A DNA stretch of 64,000 nt from Paulownia fortunei (GCA_019321725.1 CM033106.1:26400118-26464117); one strand, 5' to 3'. Counted from the first letter of the stretch, positions 50,498 through 63,744 are shown. A program made the numbers and translations. The notes: generated from the sequence alone by a model not told the origin.

Positions 50498-53349
50498 TAA
50501 GCCCCAACTCTTTGGCGAGCCTTACGGTAGGGATTGATCGAGAGTAAATTATTATTATGCTTGGGCCTAGCCTTGTTAGGATGTATAGGCCTTGGAGGCT
50601 TTTGAATATCTAGAGTCTTTTACACAAGAGTATCTTTAAGCATCATGGGTTCCCAATGTTAGCTCACTTTTTACTTTCTCTTACTTTTTCTTTGTCTTTC
50701 AAATTCATTTCATTTGCAGGTTGTTTGTTGTTTATTATTTAGGGTATTATATCAAATATATGGGGAAGAGTCCATAGTGTGGTTGAAAGAGTTAATGACC
50801 ATTCAAGTTTTGAAGAGGATGTCCAACCTTTTGTAGGAGGTAAAGAGGGAGACAACGGGTTGCCGTCTCTCATATCGTGTCAAGCCGCCATCATAGATGG
50901 TGGTGCCGTTGCCAGTGACGGGAGTCCATGTCTAGCTATTGGCTTGATTTGGCAGTCTTCCATTGAGATGGGTGGCGTTGCCTTTGAGGGAGCAACGCTG
51001 CCTATCCAAGTCGAGCCTGGTGGTCTTTCACGTCATGAGGCAATGCCTACTTGGGAGAAGGTATCGTTGCCTCCTTAGGTCGTGCCAATGGCTCGACTTG
51101 CCCATTGCAATCGTTTATTGGTCTGAGTCTTAGCTTGGATGGGGCGGTTTATGCCTCTTTAGTCCCGTTTAATGGAGTTTAGAGTTGGAAAAAAGTTCTC
51201 ATTATCGTGTGATGGGTGGTGGTCTTGTCAACATTGAGCTCCTCAAGTGATATTCTCCTTAGAAAATTAAGGTCATCTTTAGTTTGGCTGAATGTGTGAG
51301 CGAGTAAGGAGTCTTATAAGTCAACTTGGGATGAGAACACAACAAGGTCTAGTGAGTGTGAGCAAGAAAGCAAGACTTCTTATTCTCAAGTTAGGGATGC
51401 GTCGTCAGAGGTCTAAGTTGACTTTAACATTATTATGGCCTTCATATCCATTAGTCTAGCTAGAGGTGTAGTCATGCTATAGATGCGGAGGGTTGTGACA
51501 CCTTATTAAGTCTTGGGATCTAAAGATGTTGTGCAAGAAGATTGTTTGCATTCTTGTTATAGGTTTGTCATTCCCCTAGTCGCGCAGAGGATCATGGATA
51601 TTCTGAAGGGCTACTTTACTACTTACATGGCATATTTTACTAGTGATTTCACCATTCCCCCAACCCCTTACTTGTGGAGATAGTGCATAGCATCGGGCTT
51701 TGCCTTAGCCAATTCACCTTTAACTCTCTTATATTATTCAAGGGCTTTAATCATCGGTTGGGAGAGCTTGACCTCCCGATGACCTTGGAGAGCTCTCATT
51801 CTTTGTTTAGAATCAAGAGAATGCCAATGAGTTGTACTTTTATTTTAATCTTCAAACAGGGTATAAGTTTCTAGATGGGGGTTTTTCCTTAGTGGGCCAT
51901 AGAATGAGAGGTTCTTTTATATCCGCAATGACGCTTAGGGCTTGTTGATAGAGTGGAGCAATTCTTCTTTAAAAATTTATCTTAACAAGGTTCATTGTAA
52001 CCTCTAGCTCTAGTTTACAGCAACAGGACTGTTTGAGACTATGTTTAGTGCTAGGTGTTTACTCCCTGCCGGTACGCATTTATCATTTTTTGATAGCATC
52101 CTCATTTACTTAGCATTTCGCATTGCTTTCATTGCTTACTTATCATTTGTATCTAATCTTTTCTTTTCCTTTTTGCTACAAAAAAAACTCAATTTTGTGG
52201 CCTTTATTTCTGCAAGTTTGGCTCGGGCGCTTCTCAACCTCCTAGTGGGAGGAATGCTCTATCCAGCAGGAATAGGGCAGGAATAAGTGAGAGTGGACCA
52301 CCCTCACTTTTTTGCGGGTGAAAGTTGTAGGCTGTCATCTCCCGAACCTTTACATAGTGATGTCAGTACGCTGGTGGAGGCTTCGAGGACTTGAGATAGC
52401 TCTCTTGCGCCCTAGACCCAGCATGGATTGGGGAATGTCTTGTTTGCTTATGGGTTGAACAATATGGATAATGTGTAGTCTTTTTGGGACCTTGCTAATA
52501 CTTTATTAGGGTAGGTCACCAAGAATCGAAGTCTTGTTAGCCAGGACGATGTCGATAGGCTTAGTAATAAATTCAATAGATACATGGACGAGATCATTGT
52601 TGGGAAGTTTGTACGAGTTAGTATTTTTCTTATTTTTCTATCGAGACCTCATTTCTTTTCCCCTTTCTTTTGTGCTTTTCTTGTTAACCCATTTTTTCTT
52701 CTTGTATTGCAGTGTGTCATACTGGCGATCATGATGGGCCAGCAGAGGAAGAGCTATAAGGAGGCGACTGATTATTTTGAGACTGTAGAGAAGTAGCGTG
52801 GCTCAGGTAGGGGCACTAGCTCCTGAGGTAGCAAGGGCATGGCCATGAGAACACGAGCTTGTGGAGGCTCGATGGCATGAGCTACTGACTCCATTAAGCT
52901 TATTCTCGCTATAGTAAATTATTGCTCATGCAACCTCCCTTATTAAGACGTCATTTGTCAGACAAAGGGGTGCTCTTGGGTGATCTATGAGTTTGTCATT
53001 TAGACTAGTAATCCTAGTCGTGAAAGTGATAAGTCATGTTGACGGAAAATCTTTTGCAGTTATCAATTCACTTTGTTGTTACTAGGCCTTCCCTTATGTG
53101 GGGCATCATAAACGCAGGCTTTTCGAGCTCTAGAACTAGTCAACATTTTTAGTGCCGAGGTAGGTGTTCCAACATTAGGCTCCAAAATAATGTAGTCTAA
53201 TTCTGAATCTTTCTCCAAATCTTCGAGAATTATCTCATCACGATTCATGGGCCAGGGAATGATTGCTAAATGGGTTTTTACGTACAACATGAACAAGTGG
53301 TTGAGGATCTCTGAGGTTGTCAAAAGGATAAATCTTTCAACGTTTAAGT

Positions 53350-53585
53350 TAGTAATAGATTAAGAGATAATGAACTAAGGATAACAAGTTATAAGTGTCT
53401 AATGTAAGTAACATGCCTCAAAATAATATGGATTGTGAGTATTTATAGTTGTTTGATGGAGGATTATAATCCGATATGGTGCGGTGCATAGACCGATTAG
53501 ATTTTATGAGCCCGTAAACTTGGATTATCCTTGTTTGGCCTCTTAAATTTAGCCATTGGACCTTTAATAGATCATGATCTCGTCA
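53350..53585. repeat. Right terminal direct repeat of the decayed element
   Basis: Partner of 50263-50497. Ends with AGATCATGATCTCGTCA, matching the left copy's end. Flanked on the right by AT-rich unique sequence. Confidence 0.65.
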
Positions 53586-54300
53586 ATGAATATCATTATT
53601 TTTAATTTAATATACAAGCCCTACAAATACGAAGTATAATTCATAGAAACAAATGTTCAAGATAATCATATGCTCATTTAGAACCCAATTGGTTTCATTT
53701 TTAAAATCATTCACATTTTCAATATTTTTAGGGTTGTATTTTTACTAAATTTTTGTGTACAAATAAAAATATATTTGAATTAATTATGTTTTTATATTGA
53801 CAATATATGTTTAAAAATAAAAATATATATTTATTATGAGTTTTTTTTATGAAAAACGTAAAATATTAGTAAGTTTGAAAATGAATTTTAATAGGTGTAT
53901 GAAAAGATATGAAATATTAATAAATTTTAAAATAATAATAAATTATATTTTTAATAAAATTGGAAAAGAAAAAAAGTATTTTTAAAATTTTAAATAATAA
54001 AAAATTAACTTTTTAAAAATAAAAACAGACGGGTCCTAAATTTACGAGATTTATATTAGGTCCACACTTGAGCCCCAAATTAATGTTCTTGGGGTCCGGC
54101 CCAGGACTCATGGGCCCTGAGAAAGCCTAGTGCAGCGAATTCGCACCCTGGAGGCCCGCCCCATCTTATTAACCACCATTGCTAATATAACAGGCGGTCA
54201 CCGCAATCTCCTCCACCCTCAAAAGCGTCCACGTTCATCCCCCTCCAATCTGCCCCTTCTCTCGTCAAACCCACGCCTCCTCATATAAAAACTCCGCCCC
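53586..54300. other. SHMT upstream region
   Basis: AT-rich up to about 54030, then a more GC-rich stretch (54060-54300) that is likely proximal promoter. A TATATATA motif lies at about 54320-54328. No gene is seen. Confidence 0.5.
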
Positions 54301-54430
54301 CTCTTTATATTTTATTATTATATATATTGACATTCACTGTTCCAATTCTCCATTTTTGAGGTACTATCAATTCTTCCACCCCAAAAAAGGAAAAAAATCC
54401 ATATTTTCATATTCTAACTTTGGTTTTTCC

Positions 54431-54535
54431 ATGGAAGTTTCTGCCTCCGCTGCCGTGACTGCCTCCGCCTCTTCCTTTAATTGTTCATCCGGCGGCTGTT
54501 GTTCGTGTTCCTGTCTTTGCTGTCAACTCTGTTGA
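54431..54535 (+). promoter_or_regulatory. Cys-rich upstream ORF (34 codons) in the SHMT 5' leader
   Basis: An ATG at 54431 opens a 34-aa frame stopped by TGA at 54533-54535, 111 nt before the SHMT start. The peptide begins MEVSASAAV and is Ser/Ala-rich, then ends with nine Cys in its last seventeen residues. If the leader is unspliced, ribosomes would meet this frame first, which could lower translation of the enzyme. Whether the peptide itself matters is unknown. Confidence 0.55.
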
Positions 54536-54646
54536 TTTTTGGCTTCTTGGGGTGTTTAGGGTTTTGTATCTGTTCTATTGGAAGCGAGAAGAAAGCTAGA
54601 AATCAACAGTTCTGTTTTGGGTTTTGGGATTTTGTTGGTTGTAATA

Positions 54647-57600
54647 ATGGATTTGACTCAACCGCCGGGGAATAGTGGTATATCGTTAGGTTTTTTATCT
54701 CACGTTTCAGCGGCCCCGTTGAATAATAATAGGGGCTCGAAAATCGCCGACGACTCGATTTCCTTTCAGATCGAGTCGAGGGTTCGAGAATCTTTGCATC
54801 CCTTGCCGTCGATTCCACTCCAATTGATGGACCAGCAAACAGAGAATCACCATCACAGAGCTGAAAACAATTTGAATGAAAACAAGGATAGGGAGGAGGA
54901 TGAGGAAAATGACGTGGAGGAATTTAGGATTTTGGGGCACTCCATGACTTTGAAGCGAAAACGCGACAGCGATTCAGTCTCCTCGACGACGTTGTGTTCC
55001 TCTTTGAAGGGATTTAGGGTTTCCTCAAATGAGATGGGATCGCGCAGGAGTGCGGTGAGGGCGTGGGGGAATCAGAGCTTGCAAAATGCTGACCCCGATA
55101 TTTTCATAATTATGGAAAAGGAGAAGCAGAGGCAGTTTAAAGGAATTGAATTGATTGCTTCGGAGAATTTCGTGTGCAAAGCTGTGATGGAGGCGTTGGG
55201 GAGCCACCTGACTAATAAATACTCTGAAGGGATGCCAGGTGCCCGATATTATGGTGGGAATGAATACATTGATGAGATTGAAACTCTCTGTTGCAAGCGC
55301 GCATTGGCTGCTTTTGAGCTTGATTCTGAAAGTTGGGGTGTGAATGTGCAACCTTACTCGTGTACGTCTGCCAATTTCGCTGTCTATACTGGGCTTTTGT
55401 TACCTGGGGATAGGATAATGGGGCTGGACACACCCTCTGGAGGGAACACGAGTCATGGATGTTATTTGCCTAATGGAAGGAAAGTGTCGGGGGCCTCAAT
55501 ATTTTTTGAGAGTCTACCTTATAAGGTGAACCCACAGACTGGGTATGTAGACTATGATAAGCTTGAGGAGAGGGCGCTTGATTTTCGCCCCAAGATATTG
55601 ATTTGTGGTGGGAGTTCATATCCTCGGGAGTGGGACTATGCAAGATTTAGACAGATAGCAGATAAATGTGGTGCAGTTTTGTTATGTGACATGGCTCAGA
55701 TTAGTGGTCTTATTGCTGCTAAGGTGAAAATCTTTGTGATTTTTTTGAGTTGGCGTTGATATTCTTCTGCTTGAACTTTTGTGTTTTGTTTGCTTTTATA
55801 TTGTTATTATTCAAACTTTCCATATACATCCATCTTATTTTAAGGCACTCATTTTCCACATCTCTGACTCTTCCCACTTAGATCTCACAGAGTATAAGTA
55901 TCTTCCCCATAGCAAGGTTGAAATTTGCAATGGCGTTATCCAACGTAATAGTCTGCTAAAAAACTCACTTAATTTATCTATACTGTTGTTTGTGATCAGT
56001 AATTGAGTTTTGAGTCATCAGTCTTGTTTACCTTTAAAGTTGAATTGTAGTGTGCGATACATTTGGTTAGCATGGCTTGGTTGGCTTAAAATGATACATG
56101 CGCAATATAACTACATTTAGCAGATGTTAATTGTTGTATGCTTCGAAACTGCATTATTTGGCTACTATATAAGCCTTTCATTTTATTCATGGAGTAATGA
56201 CATTAATTTATAGAGCATCATTCCTGCATGACGGTCAACTGATCTGGATATGTTTCTCTCCCCCCTCAATTTATGAGTGCCTTTTCTGCTTGTTCTATTT
56301 GTACTACGTTATTGGTATATAGAGCTATTTTCTCCTGAGGACCTCACCCACGGTATTGTCATTGCAGTTAAAACACTAACTTTGAGATGGATGGTTCTTT
56401 TATGCTAAGGATACTGTGCTTTAATTTGTTTAGTTTGTGCTTGTTATTGATTCAAATTGATCTTTGCTATTTTACATTCTGTTATAGTCCAGCTAGATGA
56501 GGACTTGAGTGTAATTAGTTCTTGCATATGTTTGAATAATGTCAGAAAGTATGTAATTTTTCTACAGCTGAAGTAGGGGACTGATTTTCATTGTCATTGA
56601 AGTTTAAAGCCACTTGATTTTTACTTGGATAATATCACAAGTCCTTGACTACAAATAACAGTGGGTACGACATAACTGATTATTCTTTTGTTCGCAAAAT
56701 GGCTGCTTTTTCTTAGATGGTGGTGATAGTTTCATATTTATCTGGGAAAGTTCTACATTTTATGTTTCTAAGCTGATTTCAATGTGCATAAAACTGTCCT
56801 TTGATAATTTAAATGTCTACTTGATTCCAACATTTAAAAGAATGCTGCACATGGTGTGGTAATGCGTTTTAGGTTCTGCCTATGGACTCATTTTTTGTGT
56901 CTTAATATATATGCACTATGCTAAAAAGTGCCATTCTTCGAGCTTATTCAGAATTTGGTGACATGAGAATTGATCAATATGCTTGCTTGCCATCATTGTC
57001 ATCATGCCTGCGTTGTGTTTTTTAATCTCTCTTCTATGTCAAAGTTGTTTTTAATCGTAGTTTCTCCTCTTGGACATTCGGATACCATGATTTAACTACA
57101 TACAAAATTTTAATGCAGGAGTGTGCGAATCCTTTTGAATATTGTGATATTGTTACCTCCACCACTCATAAAAGTCTTCGAGGTCCTAGGGGAGGAATTA
57201 TTTTCTACAGGAAGGGGCAAAAGCCGAAGAAGAGAGGCATGCTTTTGAGTCAAGGAGATTGCAGTGATAGATATGATTTTGAGGAAAAGATTAACTTTGC
57301 TGTTTTCCCAGCACTGCAAGGTGGACCACACAATAATCACATCGCGGCCCTGGCAATAGCACTGAAACAAGTGGCTACTCCTGAGTACAAGACATACATG
57401 CAACAAGTTAAGAAAAATACTCAGGCTTTAGCATCAGCTTTATTGAGAAGAAATTGCAAACTGGTCACCGGGGGCACTGATAATCATCTGTTGCTTTGGG
57501 ATCTAAGAAATTTTGGATTGACAGGCATGTTACTTCTAATTATGATGCTACTTCTCCATTTAACTGCCAATTAAAGTTGATATCATGTGATATGTCCTAG

Positions 57601-59492
57601 GGGTTATGATTTTATTGTTAATACATGATATTGTCTCTTTGGTGTATACTAATTCAGGTGAAATCAGATAGCAAAGCATTCTGCTTTGACCAGTAAATGA
57701 TCAAGTGTGCTGTTCAATAAAATGTGGGAAGATTATAACGACAGGGGGAAGTAAGTGAGAAAAGTAGAATTGGACAGTCATGAGAAGAAGTCAATACAAC
57801 AATTGAAATGAAAGTAATGTTAAAATGATGGGGTGTGTGACCTGTGCATGTCTGTTCTGTTACTGCAATTCTTTTACCTCAGTATGGGTTGGGGTAGGAT
57901 TATGCTACAGTTTTGGTTTTGATGGTCTAATACTTAACAAATTGGCTTTGATATTCTCTTTTCCTTGGACTTGGGAGAGTCCTTGTTGAAGTCTCCCATA
58001 ACTATTCATTTCGAAGAGAAAAATAGTTTTTTTTTTTTTTTTTGGAACAAAAAGACAAGTGTTGTTTTCTTGTTACTGGGTTTCTGAGCCATCATGGACT
58101 CACTCTACGTTTTCAGGAAGGAAAGTACCCTTTTATGATCTGTGCTAGGCCTACTTTCTAATTATCAAATACAAAACCTTGGTAGATGTTCATGTACTTA
58201 GTTGAACATTATGGTACTTGTTTTGCTTCTGTTTTTCAGTCTGCATGGAATTTGAATATTTTAATATGATGCTTCTGTATGTTTTCAGTTTTGGTAAAGT
58301 TACGTCATTGCTTTGCTTCTTTACATGGATATGGCATTCTCTGTTTGTACTGGGGACAGGGGTTCTAACTAGGTAGTTTTAACAATAAAATTGTACCATT
58401 TTGAGACAGCTAAAAATAATCGAGGCTAGTAGATTGATTTTTAAAGTTATCTAGGCTTTCGATGCCTTATGGTTACTAGTAGTTGATATCCATTTTTAAA
58501 GCTTGAGCTGGCAAGTCAGATAAGTTCTAATGTTTTCATCCGCTACTTTTCTGCTGAATTACTCAATGTTTGTGTAGCTCTCCTAATGAGTTCTCATTCA
58601 CTATGAATCAAGGATTTGGAAATCTTAACTAAAGGTATTGGGTGATATTTTAACTAAAGGTTTTGGGTGATCTCCAGCCCTATATATTGATTAGAAACTC
58701 TTTGTTGTCTGAATCTGACATAATATTTGTTACTTGCTGGTGAATGCCGTGATGGAACCTTTTCAGTAGACTTGAATTCAAAATAGGCCTGTTGGCCTGT
58801 TACTTTGTTTTTTGCATAGAAGTGTGAATTGTCTCAACAGTTGTCTATGTGGTTTGTTTGTTTAAATGACCTCTTTAGTTTTCTCGGTGACTTGATTCTT
58901 TGTGTGCTTTTGTGTAATGCATTCCGAGTTCTTCATCCATTATGTTCGATTCATTTATGATTTGTGGTATATGTGTTAGTTAATAGTAGATTCTGCTTCT
59001 GATGCTTAGACTCCAGAGCATGTATTGATCATGCCTGTATTCTGTGCGATGTATAGGTAAAATTTTTGAGAAGGTCTGCGAGTTCTGTCACATTACCCTC
59101 AATAAAGTTACAATTTTTGATGACAATGGCAATATCACTCCTGGAGGCGTAAGGATTGGTATGTGAACATTATGTCTCTTGCTGATAAATAGATGTATTG
59201 GCTTTATTGAGTGGCGTATGCAGTGGTTTTTGTGCACTAGTGATAGCTTTTTCATGTTTATGCCCCAGGTACACCTGCAATGACATCAAGAGGCTGTCTT
59301 GAGGCTGATTTTGAGATGATGGCAGAATTTCTCCTTAGAGCTGCTCAGATTGCAAGTTCTGTGCAGAGAGAACATGGGAAACTGCCAAAATCTTTTCTGA
59401 AGGGGCTTGAGAACAACAAAGAAATTGTTGAACTCCGAATGCGAGTAGAAAGTTTTGCTTCGCAGTTTGCGATGCCAGGATTTGATGGATAA
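54647..59492 (+). CDS. SHM7: Serine hydroxymethyltransferase, SHM6/SHM7 class with N-terminal extension
   Basis: PLP enzyme interconverting serine plus tetrahydrofolate with glycine plus methylene-tetrahydrofolate. Four exons: 54647-55723, 57119-57524, 59057-59158, 59269-59492, giving 602 aa, the length of plant SHM7. Residues 1 to about 150 are the class-specific extension with an acidic stretch, FRILGHSM and a basic KRKRD that may be a nuclear signal. The catalytic part starts at AVRAWGNQ and includes [17 protein letters not shown] and the PLP lysine 377 in [14 protein letters not shown]. Position 351 is Gln in DMAQISGL, where most SHMTs have His stacking near the cofactor. Exon 2 must end before GCATGT for the frame to continue, so intron 2 is GC-AG. 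The frame opens earlier at a TTG (54578), but ATG 54647 fits the family's MDL start. SHM6 is an equally possible name. An isoform with altered activity cannot be excluded. Confidence 0.93.
55724..57118 (+). other. SHMT intron 1
   Basis: GT-AG intron of 1.4 kb between AAK and [10 protein letters not shown]-rich, with no coding content or element recognised. Confidence 0.8.
57525..59056 (+). other. SHMT intron 2, GC-AG type
   Basis: The exon phases on both sides force the 5' border at G/GCATGT (57524/57525); nearby GT dinucleotides do not restore [11 protein letters not shown]. The 3' border is TATAG at 59052-59056. The interior is T-rich with a poly-T run at about 58028-58044. Confidence 0.85.
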
Positions 59493-60986
59493 TTTGACCT
59501 GAGGGTTTTTGGCAGAGGAATACTTTCGTATGTCCAAGTCTGACCTCAACTGTACATGGTAACTTTGAAGTGACATTGAATTCTTGTCTGACCAAGTGAT
59601 TGGGCTTTTTATGATTTTTGGCCAGTCTTTTGTGCTTAGCAAATATTGACCCTTGAGTCTGAATCATGGCATGGACCAGCAAACCTGTTGTGCCTGTCAT
59701 GCTGGCATATGCTGTGGGTGGAGGCAGTTTCGTCACTCAAGTGTGAAAACAATGTAAAGTGGCGAGTCGTGACATGCTTCATCCACAGTAAAGTTTTGGT
59801 GGTCTTGGTGATTATATGTGAATTTGTGGAAGGGGGACTGAAGTAATTTGTTATTGTTTTGTCCATTGAGGGTGACTCGGGTGTTTATATTTTATATGGT
59901 TATATATGGTTAAGTCTGACTTCGTTTTTGTGCTTGCTATGATATCATAAACAGAATTACCATATTTGCACTCAGTTACTTTGTTACAGAGTTCTGAGAT
60001 TTTGTTTCTGATGTCATTACACATGCATCCTTCAGAAATTTAAGAAAACAAAGCATTTGCTCCATTGTCACTGTTTCATCAGATGAAGTGTTCTTACATC
60101 TACGAATCATTTGACTGCAGCATTCAAGTTAGTGGTTCCTAATTCCTATTTCTCATTGTAGACCAGTTATGTCTGTTGACTTGATTGAGGCGCTAATGAC
60201 ATTGTTTTGGCATACTACAGTTGGGTTTTGAATTTCATGGGGCTTGCTGGTTCCAATTCTGGTGTATTTATTTGTTGCGAATTCGTTTTTCAATCTTCCA
60301 AGGGAAAGGATGATACTTTGGAGAGAATAATTGAAAAGCCTTGAAGGCAAGACTCTAAATATTGAATGGAAGGCATGATGTCCAAATTTTGTAATTAGAT
60401 ATGTAGTGGGCGAGGGAAAGAACGAGCAATGAAAATAGGCTTGCAGAAAGAGTTTGCTCCTTGTAGCTTTGCTGGATTATTTTTATCATCATCTTTTTTA
60501 TTTGGGTATCCGAGTACAAGATACAGAGGAATCACATATCTTCAGCCTTGGTGGTTTTTTTTTATGTTCAACTCAGTAACTTGTCCTTTTCTCTATCTTA
60601 TCTCCATGTACAACATTAGCAATGCCAAAGCTTGTGAAGAGAATAATTCTGTGAATTATTTGAAAGGAACCACTCCTCTAGCAAGTTGTAAAGAAAAGCA
60701 AGGACTTTAAAAAGAGGGAAGCAAATAAACCAGAGGGAACAAGGAACAGTGTCAGATCTGGTAAATGGGACTTGAAGAATTGGGACAGTCCTCAAATATT
60801 TGCTCAGTTTGAGAAGCTTTTCATTATCATCAACAGCAGGAAACAAACACAATTCCATTGCTTTCAAGTTTCAATTCCAAGGAAAACTAGAATCAGACAA
60901 AAGCCTCAGCAGGGAAAGAAAAACTGCTTTTTTGAAATTTTTTTAAAAAGCAAAGCCCAGGAATCTTATAAGTAATCCCCCCGAAC

Positions 60987-61017
<31 letters not shown>

Positions 61018-62698
61018 TCCCATATCGTCCTTCTCCCACTTTCCCATCATTGTTTCACAGGTGGAATCATTAGTCATTTTACCATCACAACTTTGGAGAA
61101 TCTAACATGAAAATGCATATAAGATTTTAATAGTAGTTGGGCAAATCCACCCTCCCATAAAGTTTATATCAAGACTTCAAATGTCTTCTACCTTTTCTCT
61201 GCGTTGATAATAACTTTCCAAAATTTACTTGCTTCAAATACATCGTTATATTAAGAGCGTCGATATCCACACATTAGAATGCTAAGTAAACGTCCGAGTT
61301 GTTTCGCTTGCATTACCTTTGTGAGACACCTTCATTAACCTTTGACTATGTATGTACTTTTTTCTAATCAATGTGTAAGAAGAAGTTATTAAACACATAA
61401 CTGAACTGTAGTTTTGAACAAGGAACTGTTTGGAAGTGATGGGGCCTGGCGGCCATTGATCAAAATGCTTAATGGGTGTGTGGATTGTCAATCTTTTTCC
61501 ATTTTCCTCTTCAGTGCATTTTGCGATTTGCTAACAACTTTTGCTGTCAAATCCAAAGCAAAAACTATTTGATTGTGCTGTCTGGTATCATAAATGAGAT
61601 TGAACTGTTCTCATCATAAACCGAATCTTATGTTGTTAGTTCTTTTTTCTGTTTTAACCTTTTTCAAACTTGGCAGGCAGATATGTAAGAAGAACACCCT
61701 CGAATTTGCAAAGACAATTATTTGTTTTAAGGTAGTTTAGTGTAAACCAGACAACTTAATCTTGGTTGGCATAAGAAAAAAGGAGTCTGGTAGAAGACTG
61801 ACCCAAAACCAAAGTAAAAGATGCCTATTATTTTTACCATCTACCAAGAAGCTGTCGTTTTTCTGTGCAGAATGAGATTGTCATGTAAGCAGGAAGCATC
61901 ATTCCCTTTTTCTAACTTTATTTCAGTGTAATCACATCCTTTTTTGTTTGATGAGAGAAGCATCTTTCAATTCTTGAAAGGCTAAGCAATTGTTCAACAT
62001 GTTATATATATTTATAAATATACCAAAAATACTACTCCTTGTCTTAAAGGCTTAAATCATTTTTTTTTTTAAAAAGTTTTTCTTCAACAAAATCAGATAA
62101 CATAAGTTTAATCAAAGGATACTGCAGATCTGGCAGTATAACTTCTGTTGATGCTTGGAATGTTTGAGACCAGATTGTGGGCTTTCCTGTATTTTGTTCT
62201 TTTCATAGGATATAAATCTACAGTATCTGTTTCCAGGGCTAAAGTAGAATTACAATGAATTTTTATTTTGAGTATCATTGCTGTTCTCTTTTTTTCTGTA
62301 GCTTTCAAGTCTTGTGAGAGACAAGAGGATGAATTATTTTATAACCAGATATATGATTAGAAGAATCTGTTCTTTTTTGCAGGAAATTTTGCTTTCTGTT
62401 GAAGCTATCATTGTCCAACATATTCTTCTTGTTTCTACCCTTAAGATAGTAATGCTAGCTACTTTTCTTGAAAGCAAGAATCACATTCTTTTTCCCTTCA
62501 ATATTTGCTTCCATGTGTTCCTCTTGGAATACTTGTACTCAAAGCTTCAACAAGATAAAAAAAATGCTAAATGGTTCCACAAGAGAAAAGAAGGCAGAAA
62601 TGGAAACAACAGAAATAATCACAACTGGAACTACTACTCCATCATCTGATTTCTTATAGTCAAATACACATCTCTTTCTTTCTTGTCTCTGTCTGTCC
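59493..62698. other. Convergent intergenic region between SHMT and the BPS1-like gene
   Basis: Holds the two 3' flanks. A (TC)n run lies at about 60992-61017 and poly-T runs near 62060. Short ORFs here have no recognisable content. I see no RNA gene or mobile element. Confidence 0.6.
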
Positions 62699-63744
62699 CT
62701 ACCTATGAGAGCACATGTCCAAAAGCTTCTTCCTACCTTCAACTATTTCATCAAAGAAATCATCAAGCTGCCCAATTATGCTCTCAGCCCCACATTGCAA
62801 AACTCCAAAACAACTCTTCAAGTTTTCAACTTTATCATGAATATGGATCTCTGGTTCGTATTCCAGTGTGCTCTCTATCTCCATTTTCAGCTCATCCATG
62901 GCAAACCTGGCCATTTGTAGCTCATGGAGAAGGATTCCCGGCTGACATTCCAGACGACTTATCGCGTTTACCAGTCTCTGATGCAATGTAGCAGTTGAAA
63001 CCATGAAAGCTGAGCCGAATACTGAGTTCCCTTCATAGCCTCCTTGGCAGAAGCTCGTTTCAGGCCAAAAATACACCAGCCCACTAAGTAAAATCACCAA
63101 AAGCAATGTGGTTACATTCCTCATTGCATATAAGACTCCTCGAAAACCATTATACTTGTTGAACTTTGATTCTGCCAGGATATTATCATCAAACCTGAGA
63201 CATAGAGTTTGCCCTCTTGTTTCTGCTATGCTCTTGTTTTCCTCTTGCAGTGCTATCATTTCCCTTTGGCAACCATTGATTGCTCGAATAACCTGCCCGA
63301 CAAGTATCCAGAACATAAGCAGTATCCTTAAATATTTCAAGACTGTCAAGGACTAACAGTATTGCCCTTCAAAACACTAACCTGGCGGGAAAGTTGAGCG
63401 TTTAAAACGCGATGATCATCAAGCAAAGATAATATATTGGCACCAGATGAATAGTAGTTCTCCATGGCAGATACCCCTGATTTCAGCACATGGCAAGCTT
63501 CCCAAAGCCTGGAGCTTTCATCCATGTACTCATCAAGCCATTTTTCTCCAACAGGCAAGTGTAACTTTTGAACCAAAAGGGTTAACTGGGAATGGAAAGA
63601 TCGCAGCGATGAGAGAACATGTTGAAGAAACTTGATTGACATGAAGTTTTGAGAAAGGAAAAGATGATCAAGATTATCGAGTTCTCGTGTGAGGAAACTG
63701 TAAAAACCACTGACAGAAGTGGTAGAGGAAGAATGACTCATCAT
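62699..63744 (-). CDS. BYPASS1-like (BPS1/ROH1-related) membrane protein
   Basis: Two exons, 63382-63744 and 62699-63292, joined in phase 0 through a GT-AG intron, encode 318 aa. The start MMSHSS, then [18 protein letters not shown] near residue 15 and [17 protein letters not shown] near residue 85, are typical of the plant BPS1-like/DUF793-related group. A single hydrophobic segment (about residues 181-197, [15 protein letters not shown]) is followed by a helical C-terminal half rich in Glu and Leu. In Arabidopsis BPS1 restrains production of a mobile root-to-shoot growth inhibitor, and ROH1 contacts the exocyst; which role applies here cannot be told. All signals look intact. Family assignment is from memory of conserved blocks. 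Confidence 0.8.

Larger units (their letters stand above)
50263..53585. mobile_element. Decayed LTR-retrotransposon-like element with gypsy-type gag relic
   Basis: A segment of about 235 bp ending at 50497 is repeated in the same orientation at about 53350-53585. Shared phrases include ACAT[AG]CCTCAAAATA, CCTTTAAT[GA]GATCAT and a terminal TCA; I judge the copies by eye to be roughly 70 percent identical. The 2.8 kb between has no intact gene. Around 51590-52060, frame-broken text (ILKGYFTTYMAYF, SGFALANSP, FFYIRND) resembles the N-terminal domain of putative gypsy-type transposon proteins. I found no clear primer-binding site or reverse transcriptase, so it is a short non-autonomous or deleted old copy. 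The strand is most likely plus. Confidence 0.6.

Noticed and set aside
54707..55433. Several minus-strand ORFs over SHMT exon 1
   Set aside because: Shadows of the conserved SHMT coding frame.
60992..61017. (TC)n tract
   Set aside because: Ordinary microsatellite outside any gene; no link to function.
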